Origin: Elgaria multicarinata webbii
Lineage: Eukaryota > Chordata > Lepidosauria > Squamata > Anguidae
NCBI RefSeq assembly: GCF_023053635.1
Contig: NC_086173.1
Location: 132,033,197-132,097,196, forward strand
Direction: 5' to 3'
DNA length: 64,000 nucleotides
Every line of letters begins with the position of its first letter. The first letter of the stretch is position 1. The notes below the pieces were generated by a model that made no database searches, had not been told where the DNA came from, and was given only the letters and a program-made list of their open reading frames with translations. Shown one piece after another: positions 1 through 12,200 of this stretch. The translations under genes and the position numbers were made by a program.

Positions 1-471
1 AGCTGCAGTTTCTGAACCAATCTCAAGGGCAGCCCCACATAAAACACATTACAACAAGCCAATTTTGAGGTTATCAATGCAAAGATCACTTTGATTCCTT
101 AATAGGGATCAAAGACAATCCCTATCAAGGAATAGACATAGCTATCATACCAGCCAAAGCTGATAATAGGAGGTGCTCTTTGCCTGCAAGGGCACTTGTG
201 ACTGTTTATTAATCTCTACCTATAAACTGAAAGTATATGTGTGGGTTTGTATGTCCAGAAATGTTAGCCCACTTCCAGATGAGGTAGAAGCTTGAAATTT
301 TTGATGCTGATAGGTCTGGCTGTGTAATGTACCAGAAAAATATAAAAACATGAATTTTTCAGTTTAAAATATTTTTAAATAATTTAATAAAAAAAATCAA
401 GGCTTATGCCTACAACTCCCAGAATGCCTTGGGTGGAACTTCCAGCCTTCCATGGGTGGGAGGCCAGACTT

Positions 472-541
472 ATTTATTTATTTATTTATTTATTACATTT
501 CTATACCGCCCAATAGCCGGAGCTCTCTGGGCGGTTCACAA
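472..541 (-). mobile_element. L2-like LINE 3' end with (AAAT)n tail
   Basis: The + strand shows a TTTA tetranucleotide run followed by the complement of the motif GAACCGCCCAGAGAGCTCC, then GGCTATTGGGCGGTATAGAAATG. The same block ends at least ten other repeats in this window (for example 44945-45030 and 58110-58195), each followed by a simple repeat. That is how a LINE primed on its own microsatellite tail looks. The body of the element is absent. Confidence 0.6.
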
Positions 542-1361
542 AAATTAACTTACTGGCCTTTGGCGCCATTGTGAGTGCACAGGCAGGTGGCCACTGTATA
601 CTTTTCACAACCCAGACTCCTAATTTCAGTCTCGAGCAGTCAACCCGATTCCACATAAAAGGAAACAACCCACAGAAATAGGCTGTGTCCATTTCCGGTG
701 CCTCCTCCCACTCGCTGTGCATGGTTTTAAAATCATAACTAAATACAACAGCATGACTTCAAGAGGCTGAACTCTGAACATACTCAAAGGCACCTTGTCC
801 TGATATTGCTGTTTTCCCAGAATCTGGGTGAAGCATGCATGCAGCCTTTCTCCTTAAGAGGAAGGGAGGAAGGGAAGGCACTCTGCGCATGCCAAGAAAC
901 AGGCCTGACAAAGGGGGAGCAGGTGCCCGGGCCAGACCCTTCAGTACAGGCTCCTGATGGAGCACTTGTTGGGTGAGAAGCATGGGCTGAGGCAGGCACA
1001 GGCCTTTGACCCGGCCGCCCTCAGAGGCTTCCCAGCACCTGCCAAGAGCCCCAAGTAAAAGATGGTCGAGCAGGCCATGGAGGGCTGTGGCTTCAAGGCG
1101 GCCCTGGCCTGTGCTGGCGGGGGGAGAGAGAGAGAGGGAGAGAGAGAAACTAATTTAATTCATTTTAAAGTTACCTCACAGGCCTAGCACAGGCCTACTT
1201 TGCAGGGTTGTCATGAGGGTGAGAGAGGAAGAAAAGAAATGAATTTAATTCATTTAAAAGTTAACTCTCAGGCCCAGCACCAGCTTACTACTTAAAGATG
1301 GTTACCTCACAGACATATATCTTAGGGGGCCCAAGCAATGCCAGTTATATCAGCTAGCTTT

Positions 1362-1409
1362 TGTAAACCACCCAGAGAGCTTCAGCTATGGGGCGGTATA
1401 TAAATTTAA

Positions 1410-1453
<44 letters not shown>
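1362..1453 (+). mobile_element. L2-like LINE 3' end with (AAT)n tail
   Basis: The sequence reads TTGTAAACCACCCAGAGAGC, then a GGGGCGGTATATAAAT block and about thirteen AAT units. It is the same 3' terminal block as at 44945-45030 and 60510-60615. Only the tail region is visible. An open frame starting at 1388 is an artefact of the AAT run (poly-Asn). Confidence 0.6.
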
Positions 1454-1455
<2 letters not shown>

Positions 1456-2918
1456 AAAGACTGAGGGTTTACAAAAAGAAAAAAGTTTAAGGCTATACAG
1501 CTTTCAACCAAGCACCAAAAGGCAGAGAAATGATGAGCTAGGGCTTACAAGTCTTAACACCACATCCTCTGTAAGGAGGTAATGGGTAGTATCTAATGTT
1601 AGCACTACTTAGAGTAGACCCATTGAAATGAATGAGACTTAAGTTAGTCGTGACTAATAAGTCCCATTTATTTCTACTCTATGTAGGACTAATATTGCAT
1701 ACTACCTTAAAAGTGGAAGTTTTTCACCAACCTCAATACAAGAAGGATACAAATCCTTTTTTTTTTCTAGTTAAAATTTTCTAGTGTCTTTGGGAATTTC
1801 TTTTTTCAAAGTCACTTTTGACAGAGGGAGGGGTTTCTTTGCTTTTTTGTCTTTAACAGTTTGATGCACATTTGCATTAACTAAGGATCCAGAGAACATT
1901 ATTTCCTCTCATTTACGTTACCTTATCTAATTTGTTTAGAGAGTATATGATTGATGAGTGAAACTTTTAGTTACTGAGCACTTTTAAGTACCATTTATTA
2001 TCTCTGACTGCAACTTCATGACAAAATCATAAACATCAAAGAGCCATTTTGGAACTGAAATAATGCCCCTTTAAAGAGCACCCAACAAACGAATTTGACC
2101 ATTCCTGACCAGAAATGGACTAAACAGGAGTTGATTTTCAAGTGTTTTATTAGTTCACCCTAAAATGCATTTGTTCACCCTCAGATGTACAGATAAACAA
2201 TGAAATTGTTTAAACAATAGACATACATGTGCGGTGAAAGGGGTTTACCTTCAACTTTCTAAAGGCAGAATTTGGAACATCTATAAGAAAAAGACACAAC
2301 TGTATGCCAAACATAGATCAAAGATGAAAAAATTAAATAAGTTATAACTGCCTAGAATGTTTGTAATCCACATTACTCGGGGATGGAAAAGACAAGAACT
2401 AACAAATGAGTAGCAATAGGGATGAGATGTGTCACAAACATCAGCTGTCTGATATCTCCTTCAAAACATATCCTGAATGTGAAAACACTTGAATATCTGT
2501 TTTAGTCCACTTATTATTTCTATAGCACTTTTCAGTATACAAAATAGTCAATCTCATCCATCTCACAGCTAGTAAAATGACCGAGGCCACACTCTGTAGA
2601 CTTCTATATGAGTACATCATTCTGCCATCCGTCTTTTCTTTCTCTTTCAACTTGATTGGCAGGTACATCACTGTGTCACTCTTTAGGAATGGTTGTATCC
2701 TTTGTTCGGACTGTGGGTACATTCGTGTGCCTATCTTTCTATATTGGAGCATACATTACTGTCACCCTAAGTATGGCCATTTTATTTTTCATGCCCTCAT
2801 GTCTTTCCTTTGGTATGATTGTGGACTTTTGTGTTCATATTTGTGACTTTCCATGTGAGTGAATCGCTGTGCTACTCTTTGGATGTCCACTTGAGTGTCT
2901 TCTTTGTATGATGACAAG

Positions 2919-2966
2919 TGTGTGTGTGTGTGTGTATGTGTGTATATGTATATGTATGTATGTATG

Positions 2967-3037
<71 letters not shown>

Positions 3038-3064
3038 GCGTGTGTGTGTGTGTGTGTGTGTGTG
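2919..3064. repeat. Compound microsatellite (TG)n(TATG)n(TA)31(TG)n
   Basis: A TG run passes into TATG units, then an uninterrupted TA tract of about 62 bp (2973-3035), a short CGCG interruption and a second TG run (about 3040-3064). The array lies about 90 bp upstream of the TATA-like box of PROK2, so it sits in the proximal promoter region. Alternating purine-pyrimidine DNA of this kind can form Z-DNA or cruciforms and is length-variable. Several open frames crossing it are artefacts. Confidence 0.95.
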
Positions 3065-3149
3065 TCTTTCTGTCCTTGTCCCCCGACGGCAGCGTTGCCG
3101 GGGTAGCTGGGTGGGTGACTCATCTTGCCTCTGAATGGCAGCTCTGAGC

Positions 3150-3156
3150 TTTATAA
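3150..3156 (+). promoter_or_regulatory. PROK2: TATA-like box of PROK2
   Basis: The heptamer TTTATAA lies 128 bp before the PROK2 start codon in a locally GC-richer stretch that begins at about 3080. At the usual 25-30 bp spacing, transcription would start near 3180-3190 and give a 5' UTR of about 100 nt. I saw no perfect CACGTG E-box in the proximal upstream DNA, although mammalian PROK2 is reported to be clock-controlled through E-boxes. The position is an inference without transcript data. Confidence 0.45.
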
Positions 3157-3283
3157 CGGCTGGAGCGGCCCCAGCTCTAGCTCTGCCACTTCTCATCGTT
3201 GCTGCTGCCCTGAGGGAAACCTCGACTGAGGCTTAAAGCACAGGAAACTGCAGACGCAGCCCGGGGGAGAGAAAGAGGCAGCC

Positions 3284-3355
3284 ATGAGGAGCCTGCGCTG
3301 TGCTCCCTTCCTCTTTCTGCTGCTCTCAGCGGGAGACTCTGCGGTCATCACTGGG
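3284..3355 (+). CDS. PROK2: PROK2 coding exon 1 (signal peptide and AVITG)
   Basis: It encodes 24 residues, [19 protein letters not shown] followed by AVITG. The donor is GG|GTGAG at 3356. The phase-0 boundary falls between AVITG and ACDRD, the place known for this family. The upstream context GCAGCC before the ATG is a good initiation site. About 100 bp of likely 5' UTR precedes it. Confidence 0.95.
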
Positions 3356-3668
3356 GTGAGAGAGGCAGCCTCTCGGGACAGGGAAGCGCTTGCAAATATA
3401 CTTGCAGACACACATAAACAAGGAATGGCGGGACACTAGTTATTTCCGACGGTTCCAGCGGGCGGGACGTGCGTGTGGGGTGGGGTCCTGTCTTCTGACT
3501 CTGCAGGCTCTTTTGGCGGGAAACTCGGGAGTGGCTAGAAGTACCAGCAGCTGTGTCAGGACAGGGCTGAATAGCGGTTTGGGCATGTGACAGAGAAAGC
3601 TGGAATGAATGCATATATCATAGGTTCTTTTCTTTTGGAGGGTCGTGTGTGTGTGTGTGTGTATGTGA

Positions 3669-3733
<65 letters not shown>

Positions 3734-6158
3734 CGCATTTGCGTTGTTGGTAGGTGCTCCACTATAGGGAGGAAGGATATTTTTCCCCCGTCAAAAGGAA
3801 AAGCTGCCACTGCTCTGGGATTGTGTTCCTTTTGTTTTTGTGACGGAGGTAGTTCGCCTTTGGAGTTTCCCGCTAAAGCTCGCTAAGTGGAATACCTAGG
3901 AATAGGTGGGTCTGGCTGGGTCGGAGTCGACTTCTTTCCTTGTGGGTGGGGATGGGGATGGCAGGGACCTACGAATTGTCAAGGCGGGGTTGCAGGGGCG
4001 GAGATATTAAGAAAGTGAGTGGGGAGAGTTACTACTTGTGGGAGAGGGCAGGTGTTGGAGGCAGTGAAGGCTGCGCTTTCGGTGTGGTTGTGAATCCACT
4101 CTGGGTTTCAGACAGAACTCTCAAGGAGCTATCCAAGGTGCTGAGCCCTATCGCCAACGTAAGTTAGGAACCTTGGATAGCTCAGTCAAAGTTTTGGCTA
4201 GTTCTGATTGAAAACGGGAATGGCTTCACAGCCATACCGAAATCAGAGCCACCACCTGATGCAGTGGAAGCGCTGAGAGCCAAGTGGCTGAAGTTTATGG
4301 AGGTTTATGGAGGAAGTTGTGCGTGCCTGGAACTATCGTGGGAGAGACAGAATTTGTACCAGAGTGTATCTGAAGAGGTCTCTGATCTGGCGACGCTGGT
4401 GGGGAAAAGAGCGGGAGGTGCGTTCGTGGAAGTTGCCTCAGTTGCTTAAGATAACTTACAGTGCAATCCTACACATGTCTACTTAGAAGTAAGTCCCATG
4501 GAGTTAGATGGGGCTTACTCCAAGGAAAATGGCATAGGATTGCAGTCTTATGAATCTCTTCCCACAGCAGCTGTTTTTAGGCTGAGAGGGCTACTGCTTT
4601 CTATAGCCTGCCTGCTATTTCAAAAGTTCGGATTGGTCGGTGGAAGAGTTTGGAAGAAGTTGCCCCTGCTGTGCTGTCCTAACCTGGAATTGAAAGCCTC
4701 CTTGACCTCACCCAGTTGTGCCGGATTTGGAAGTGGATGGATGAGGGAGCCAAGCTGGGAGCTTTAGGCTGCAACAATTCCAAAGACTTAGTATGGAATA
4801 AACCCCACCGAACATAGTGGAAATTCTGAGTAGATAAACGATTCCACTGTTAATTTATGAAGAAATCCCTTTCTGAAGTGAAGCCTCTCCTGGATTTGGT
4901 TTTACTTCCTGGGGTCCCCAAATCTACTTTTTGTGCCAAATTTCATTTCTTAGACATGCTGGGAAAGTTTACTGAGCTTTGGAAGAGATTCTAATGCTGG
5001 AGGATGTTTTTGCTCCCCCCACCCCACTCCCACCCCACCCCTTTTCAAAGAAACATCTAAAATGATTTGCTGTTTCCTGTGATCTTGCCAATAAATTTTT
5101 TACATAATTTTGTGCAGAATTGAGGTACGGCAACAAGAACCTGAGCTTCAATTTCACAAAGTTCCTTTTTCTTTCCAAAGCTCCAAACGTGTATTCATTT
5201 TTGTACACAGAGTCTGGAAATCAAACTAAGATTTTATGCAGTAACCACATTTTTCTGCAGAGTAGACAAATAGTCTAAAATATTTTATCCTTTTAAATAT
5301 GTCCCTGCTTCTTATGTTGCTAAAGACTTTTAGTCCTAAAAATAAAGAAAGAATAGTAATAGAAACAGCATTAAAGTTTCTCCAAACATATTTTAAAACT
5401 GCTTTATAATGAATTAACTTGGCAATAGGAATCACTTTTTCTTTTTCTGCATCTTTTGTCCGTTCTGTATTGGATCCATTGTGCCTTTGATCTTTCATCT
5501 TGAGCCTTTTATAATTTCACTGTACATACTCCCCACCCTGCAATTTGTTTCTATTGTTTAGTCAAGTGCTCATTTTCAAGGTCAAACTGGTGGAAAGAAA
5601 AAGAGGAAGAGAAGGAGGAGGATGGAAGCGAACAATTTGGAAGAGGACATGCAATGCAGTCAATGCCTCTGATAACATATACAATTAGCATGATGGGTAT
5701 AATGAATGAAGGGAAGTAGGTAGTATGAACCATGCCACACCTAGATTCCATTCCACCATCTATCCTATTGAACTAATGGTATGTCTCTCTTAAAAAATGC
5801 TTAATGTGACTTTATCCTTCTCTACTGCTTAACAGTTGATTGGCACCTTTGGACAGTCTCAGTAAAAACAAAGGATTACAGTAACAATCTCATACCTGCT
5901 TCTGCCAACCACTACTCCTCTTACCATTGTAGGACTCTTTAATTTTATTAATGTTAATGTCATTTCAAGGAAATTTGCTAAATTAGCACCTCTGTGTTTA
6001 TTCAGGGAAGCCCAAATCCAGTCTATGCTCTCCTGCACAAGAAAGAATCAGTGGTAGAGGAGAGTTGGTAGAAGTGAATTTTGCACATGGGAGTAGCATG
6101 GGCACAAAGCAAGAATTCCTGGGATAATCCTTAGGTGTAGAAAGGGCCATAGAGTGGG

Positions 6159-6250
<92 letters not shown>

Positions 6251-9200
6251 CACACCGTTCCATATTAATGAAAGAATGGAAGGAGCACCTGTAACTTTAG
6301 AGTAATATCTGTGTTTGGAGGCAATAGCCCTTTACTTTCTAGGGTCATTTACAGAACTGTTAACCCTTTAAATATACATTATTCAACAACAGCATCTGCT
6401 GAGTACTGAATAAAGCCACATAGCAATTTGTGAGTGTCGTATTCTTAATGCTTATTTAATCAACTTACAGCTTCAACAGGAAAAGAAATTATTGGTGATC
6501 CCATTATATTTTCTGGTAAATTACTAATTTTAAACATTTTATTTTTCATTAATGTACTTGTTATTTGAAGCCCACCCTCTTTTCACTTCAGACAGGAGTG
6601 ATAGGCCTACACCTGCTGTCAAATGTGTTGCCTGCTGCATCATGTGAGGGTTTTTTTTAAAAAAATAGTAAGTGCAAGTGGGACCTCCACTTTTAATTGG
6701 GATTGCAATGCACAAGGATGGGACTATTAACCCATCCTTGCTACAAATCTGGCAAACCTGGCCTTCCCTCACTGTAATTAGCAAAAGAAAAAAAGTTCCC
6801 ATTGGCACCAATGAGGGCTTTTATCTGTTGCTAATTGCTGCAGAAGGGTGAATTTTTGTCACTATCTCAGCAAGGGAAGGGTTAACCCACCACCGAAAGC
6901 GCTGTGGTCCCAATTAAAAAAACATAACTACCCCTCATGCTTACTATTATGTAAAGGAAAACTTCACTTTATGCTACAGACAACACATTTAAAGTCGTGT
7001 ATACTTAGGAACGTCCTCCAAGCACTGTCACTATGAAAATATCTTGAGTAGATATATAAGGGAGCCTGTTCTGTCGTCTTGAGGGGGGGGGGAATGTCTG
7101 TAAGTGGAAGAGGAAATGGAGCAACTGCTGTCCAAATCCTAGAAAAGGAAGGGACAACTTTAGGAAGTGGAAAGGGTAAGATGAAGAAAGGGATAATAAT
7201 GCCAAGAGAAAGACCTTTGATCCACTGCTTTTGATCTTCCCCAAGTACCTATTTGGCCACTATTTCAAAGCAACAACATTGAATTTGGTCTTGTGCAGCA
7301 ATTCTATGTGCAGGGCAATATAGAGGGGTTAACTCTATGCTGCAACTTGAGCTAGTAAATAAATTGAAACTTCTACAAAATTAAGATAGCTAAAATAGGG
7401 AAATGTGAAGATAAACTAAAATCCAATTGATATTTTAATATCCAGCAATTTATATTTTGTGGGACAATTTTTAGAAATTGTTGTTGCCTTTCTTCCCCTT
7501 TGATATATAAACCAAGATATGTCTTATCTTTGAACTTAGTAGAAAAATATATTCCTGATTTTTTAATATTACTATACAGCTTAAACTGTTATTTTTATTC
7601 AAGCTACAAATATTTGCCAAATGAATACAGTGATATCAATGTTGTTATTCAAATTATGTAATATTTATGCAGCTGAGTAGAGTATAATTATATGCATAAT
7701 GAACCATTCAAACTGACCATTTGTTTCCGTGGACAGTAATGTTTCCCTGAGTGTCATTATCTGCTCATAAACTCATTCTTATTTATTATGTTATTGTTCA
7801 GGAGAATCTTATAGTATTTAGCAATCTTAGAAGTTTAAATAAATCAGGGCTCAAAGTAAACTAATTTTAGTAATCTGACACTGGACAGTAATCTGACAGC
7901 TCTACAAGCCTACTCAGAAGTAGATTCCATTATGTTCAATGGGGCTTATGCTCAGAAAAGGATATATAAGATGCTGCCTGAATGTATTCCTTGATTTCAC
8001 TAAGGTTATTTTTACAAAGTGGAAAATGTTCATGTCAAAATAAATGTGTTAGTCTTTAAGGCAGAGCTTTCCAAACTCTGTGTCGCGACACGTTAGTGTG
8101 TCGGCTGCAGTGTGTAGGTGTGTCGCACGAACGTATTACAATTTATGTATGTGTCCATATCTCTTATAAGGGGTGAGTTTAACCTCTGGTTTGCTAGTAA
8201 AACTAACTGTATCGTGAAATGATGCATGTCTAAAAAGTTTGTCACCAACATGAAAAGCTTGGAAAGCTCTGCTTTAAGGTGCCACAATACTCTGGCTGTG
8301 TTCAGTTTAACATGACAGGAGAAGAAGCCATTGTGGCTTCTCCCCACCTCCTTATACATGCTGTGCTTGTGACTGCCATTTCCATAATCCCCCACAATGC
8401 AATGTGGGTTGGCAGATTCTCCAAACTGGGTACACAACACAGTGCAAGCCGGGTGGCTTTGTACCCACCCTACAACCTCTACTGCACATGGATTTTAGGG
8501 TGGGTGGGTACGAAGCTACCCTTGCCGCACACATGCCTGGTTTAGAAGACACACCAACCCAAGCTGCATCATGATTGTGCAAATGGCGGTCATATGCAAG
8601 GTATGCATGGGGGTGGGGGGGGAGAAGCCTATAATTTCTTTCCCCATTATGATCTTCCAAACCCAGTCTCTTTGTTGTTTTTGCTGCATCAGACTACATG
8701 GATATTCCTCTGAAAAAAATATTTTGATGTTCTTACTGCTCAGCTGACTTTTCTTATTTCTGTTTCCATGTGGATTTTTCCCCACTGTAAAATTAGGCTT
8801 AGGCTATATTTTGAATCTTCAGTTCAGGTCTTTGAGGCCCTTCGCCAAGACATCCTAAATGGGGCCCCTCCCTCAGTGAGTCAGAGAGCCACTGAGCAAA
8901 TAGTGGCATCTATTGCTCCTCTTTCCCAGCACCAATATTGTTTGGGCCAGAGCAGGAGGTGGGTGAGCAAGCACATTGCAATGGTGAAGAGGGATAACAA
9001 CTCCCGTGCTCCCCTGCTGGGGTGTGGGCCATCAGCAAGTGCCTGACTATGCCTTCTCTTCACACTGGCCTTACTTCAGTACTTCAGTTAGTAAGGGCAG
9101 TAACAAAAAATTAATAACATGTTCTGTTTATACCCTTCAGAGAGTTACAGTTGCAATAAAAATATCCAAAAAATAAAAAAGCTTTCCATCTATTAGGAAA

Positions 9201-12200
9201 AAAGGATAGTTCTTCAGTTAGTGAGCCAGACTGAGTAAGTTTTCTCTCAGGATTGCCCCCCCCCCATAAGTGGTTGGAGGCATTGTTGTGGAAATACTTT
9301 ACCTCTAGTCTAACAACAAGACCTTTTAAAAGTCAGATCACCAACTGCTGGCAGTTTATCACATGTCATAATACTTTTTTCAAAATCTGCATAGTTTGTT
9401 TAGATCAGCAATATACCTTACCTAATGCCAGACTCATTTCATGAAAATGCCATATGCTATGCTTTTCTGTGACATAAAAGCTAATTAACAACCTGTTAAC
9501 ATGGCTATTTCTTTGAAAAGTAAAATAATCACTGACCCATCACTTCATTCTATCTGGCCTTAATACTGATAGAAAATAATATTGTTACTTGAATCCAGCT
9601 AAAGACATAACTAAATAAGCTCCACTTGACTTGAATTGGACCTGGGCCAGAGGTTACCTTTCCCTAAACTAAGAAAAAAGTATTTGAACACTGACAGCAT
9701 ATGTCATTTGATATGTGGCTTCCACTTGTCAAAAATTAAATAATTAAACGTTTACCAAACAAGTCTAAGGGCATGTCTACACCAGCCCTATATCCCGAGA
9801 TTGTCCTGGGATCGTTCCTGTGCATCCAAATGCCACACAGGGGATCCTGAGAGCAGGCAGGGAGAATCCCTCCATTTTCCTTGGACAATCCCTCCATTTT
9901 CCTTGGACAATCCCTCCATTTTCCTTGGACAATCCCTCCATTTCCTTGGACAATCCCTCCATTTTCCTTGGACAATCAATCCATTTTCCTTAGGTGGAGA
10001 AAGGGCCTATGTCACTGGGCAGAATCTAATGCTGCCCTTGTAGGCTGGCCATCCTCACCACTTTTGGTCTGCAAGCAGCCTGTAGAGCTTGCAGAACCAT
10101 GATTTAGCTCACATAAGGGAGCTCCACTGACTTGCCCCTCTTCCAGAACCAAGCATTTCCATTTGTTTGGGGGGGCTTTGCCTCCGGAAGTGCTAAATTG
10201 CAGTTCTGCAAGCCGTAGGGGGTGCTTGCGGACCAGGAGTCACAGGACTGGCTGCATGCAGACTAGAATTAGTGGCCAGCTCCACTAGTGAATAGGCAGC
10301 CTTGGATTCTGCCTGCTAAGTTTTAAGAATATAATGTGAATTATCCAAAGTATCATTTTAAAATACTGATAGTTGCTCAGATTTCTGTCTCCAACAGTGT
10401 CCTTGCGTAAGCAAAGACTTTTTAAAATGCAACCTTTTGGATATATGAGACGGTAATGAAACAGCCTAGGATATTTTTAGTAATTTTGTTGATCTAATAC
10501 TGTGTGTCTATTTATTATATTTAAGGCTTGTGACAGAGATCTGCAATGTGGTGGAGGCATGTGCTGTGCTATTAGTCTCTGGATTCGAAGCCTTCGAATG
10601 TGCACACCAATGGGCAGCTTGGGAGAAGACTGTCATCCCTTGAGTCATAAAGTTAGTACGTTATTCTGGTACCATGTGTGATACTCTAACTGACAGGGTA
10701 GAAGAAAATAGGAATATATTTTGTTGTAAGTCAAACTGCATAAATTGTTATCCATTGCAAAAGTGCAGGAACATATACATTACCCAGGAAGTTGTCTTTT
10801 TATGGAAATAGCATCACAACAACATACGCAAATAAATATATTACTGTCAGTACTATTCTATAAAAGATCTATGGGTTTAAAAAGGTGCAATGTTTCTCTC
10901 CTGCATTATAGAACATGATCAGTATTTTACATTTTAAAGTGTATTTACTCTTGTCTTCTTTAAGTCACTTGTGATAATTCATGTTTATGCTATTGATTTC
11001 TGGAGCCATTACTCATTTGAGTAGGCAAACTTCAGATAATCAAAGCACTTTGTTTCCTTCTACAAGACAGAGAAGACAGACTGCTTCTTTGCTTTTAAAT
11101 ATTATCCGCGTAAAATATAATTTGAAACACCACATTGCTTAGAAACCAGAGCTTTTATTCTAAGCTTGATGACCTTCCTATTCATACTGTTACTTCTGAG
11201 TCATGTTTTCACAATCTGCCACCACTGTGTAACACAAACATGACTAAAAGTTCCTCTTCTAATACCTGTAGGTACACAATATTAGGCAAAGGAATTTTGC
11301 TTGGTGTGAGACTGCTACAACCTAGTGATCAAGTTCCTTTCAATTTTTTGTTAATTTCAAGACAGTCCTTTAACACTCCAGGCTGAATCCAGATGATGTT
11401 AGTTGTACTTCAGTCAATTGATTTCCATAGAAATTAAGTCAAAACACACACACACACACACACACTGTTAATATAAACTTTTAAGGGTGAAATCCTATGT
11501 ATGCTGAGACAGAAAAAAAAGCCCTACAATCCCCAGCATTCCCCAGTCAGCCATTTTAGGATTGTGCCTAAAATGCTCTTTTTTATGGGGCTACTAACAT
11601 GCATTAGGTTACGGGCATTTGTATCACCTGACGGAATCAGAGCCTATCTTTTCACTACCCACATGCTTTCTGTTAACGTTGCCTAGTTTAGTACCCACCT
11701 GCTTTCATCTGTTTCCAGTCCTCTTCTTTAAGATATTGGAAAGAATATACCATTAAGGACACAATCCTAGGCATGTTTAAAGCACCACAACTCCCAGTAT
11801 TCCCAGCTAGGAATTCTGGGAGTTGGAGGTCCTTTTTTGGGGTTTCAACATACACATGATTGCACCCTAAGTAAAGTATCTTGGAACATGTATAGAGTGC
11901 ACTTTTCTCACCAATTAGCAACCACACCTTATTCTCACATACAGTTAGAATGAAGCAACAAAGCTTCCTTCCAGAGCAAATGGCAGGATGCCCACACAGG
12001 CCTGAACCTTTGTGCCTCTTTTTCTTTTCAAAAGTGTGGTGGGGGTTTTTAACAGTTAAGGATCATAGTTTATGGTTGTACTCTCTTACTATTGCTAAAC
12101 CGTATGCCTATATTCTGTAACTGACATATCTGCTGCATCTTGTGCATGTAATTACTGCATTTATTTCCCTATGCCTTTTGTTAAGGATATAATTCAGTCC

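Larger units (their letters stand above)
1..3149. other. PROK2 upstream flank, gene-free
   Basis: No coding exon is recognised here. The stretch holds a LINE 3' end on each strand (472-541 and 1362-1453), an AG-rich tract near 1119-1150, an old palindromic repeat near 1593-1715, a run of degenerate tandem-like sequence around 2640-2900 and the long TG/TA microsatellite at 2919-3064. The rest is AT-rich with no feature I can name. Short open frames here read through microsatellites or repeats and are not supported as genes. Confidence 0.6.
3356..10525 (+). other. PROK2: PROK2 intron 1 (7.2 kb)
   Basis: The intron runs from GTGAG at 3356 to AG at 10525. It contains a TG/AG microsatellite (3644-3731), a TC/AC microsatellite (6162-6245), old palindromic repeats near 4459 and 7904, a 210-bp hAT element (8062-8271), an unclassified repeat (about 8835-9050) and an element with a 22-bp tandem array (about 9771-9991). 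Other parts (about 4800-6150, 6300-7880 and 9060-9760) are AT-rich with nothing I recognise. Confidence 0.8.

Noticed and set aside
879-895. NRF1-like TGCGCATGCC site as a promoter
   Set aside because: It stands alone without a CpG island or gene start nearby, so it is probably chance.
2789-3196. Open frames through the TG/TA microsatellite (poly-YI, poly-TH, poly-CV)
   Set aside because: Dinucleotide runs have no stops in most frames; the products are simple-sequence artefacts.
9861-9991. Evenly spaced repeats that could look like a CRISPR array
   Set aside because: Units are head-to-tail without spacers, and the host is a vertebrate. It is a minisatellite.
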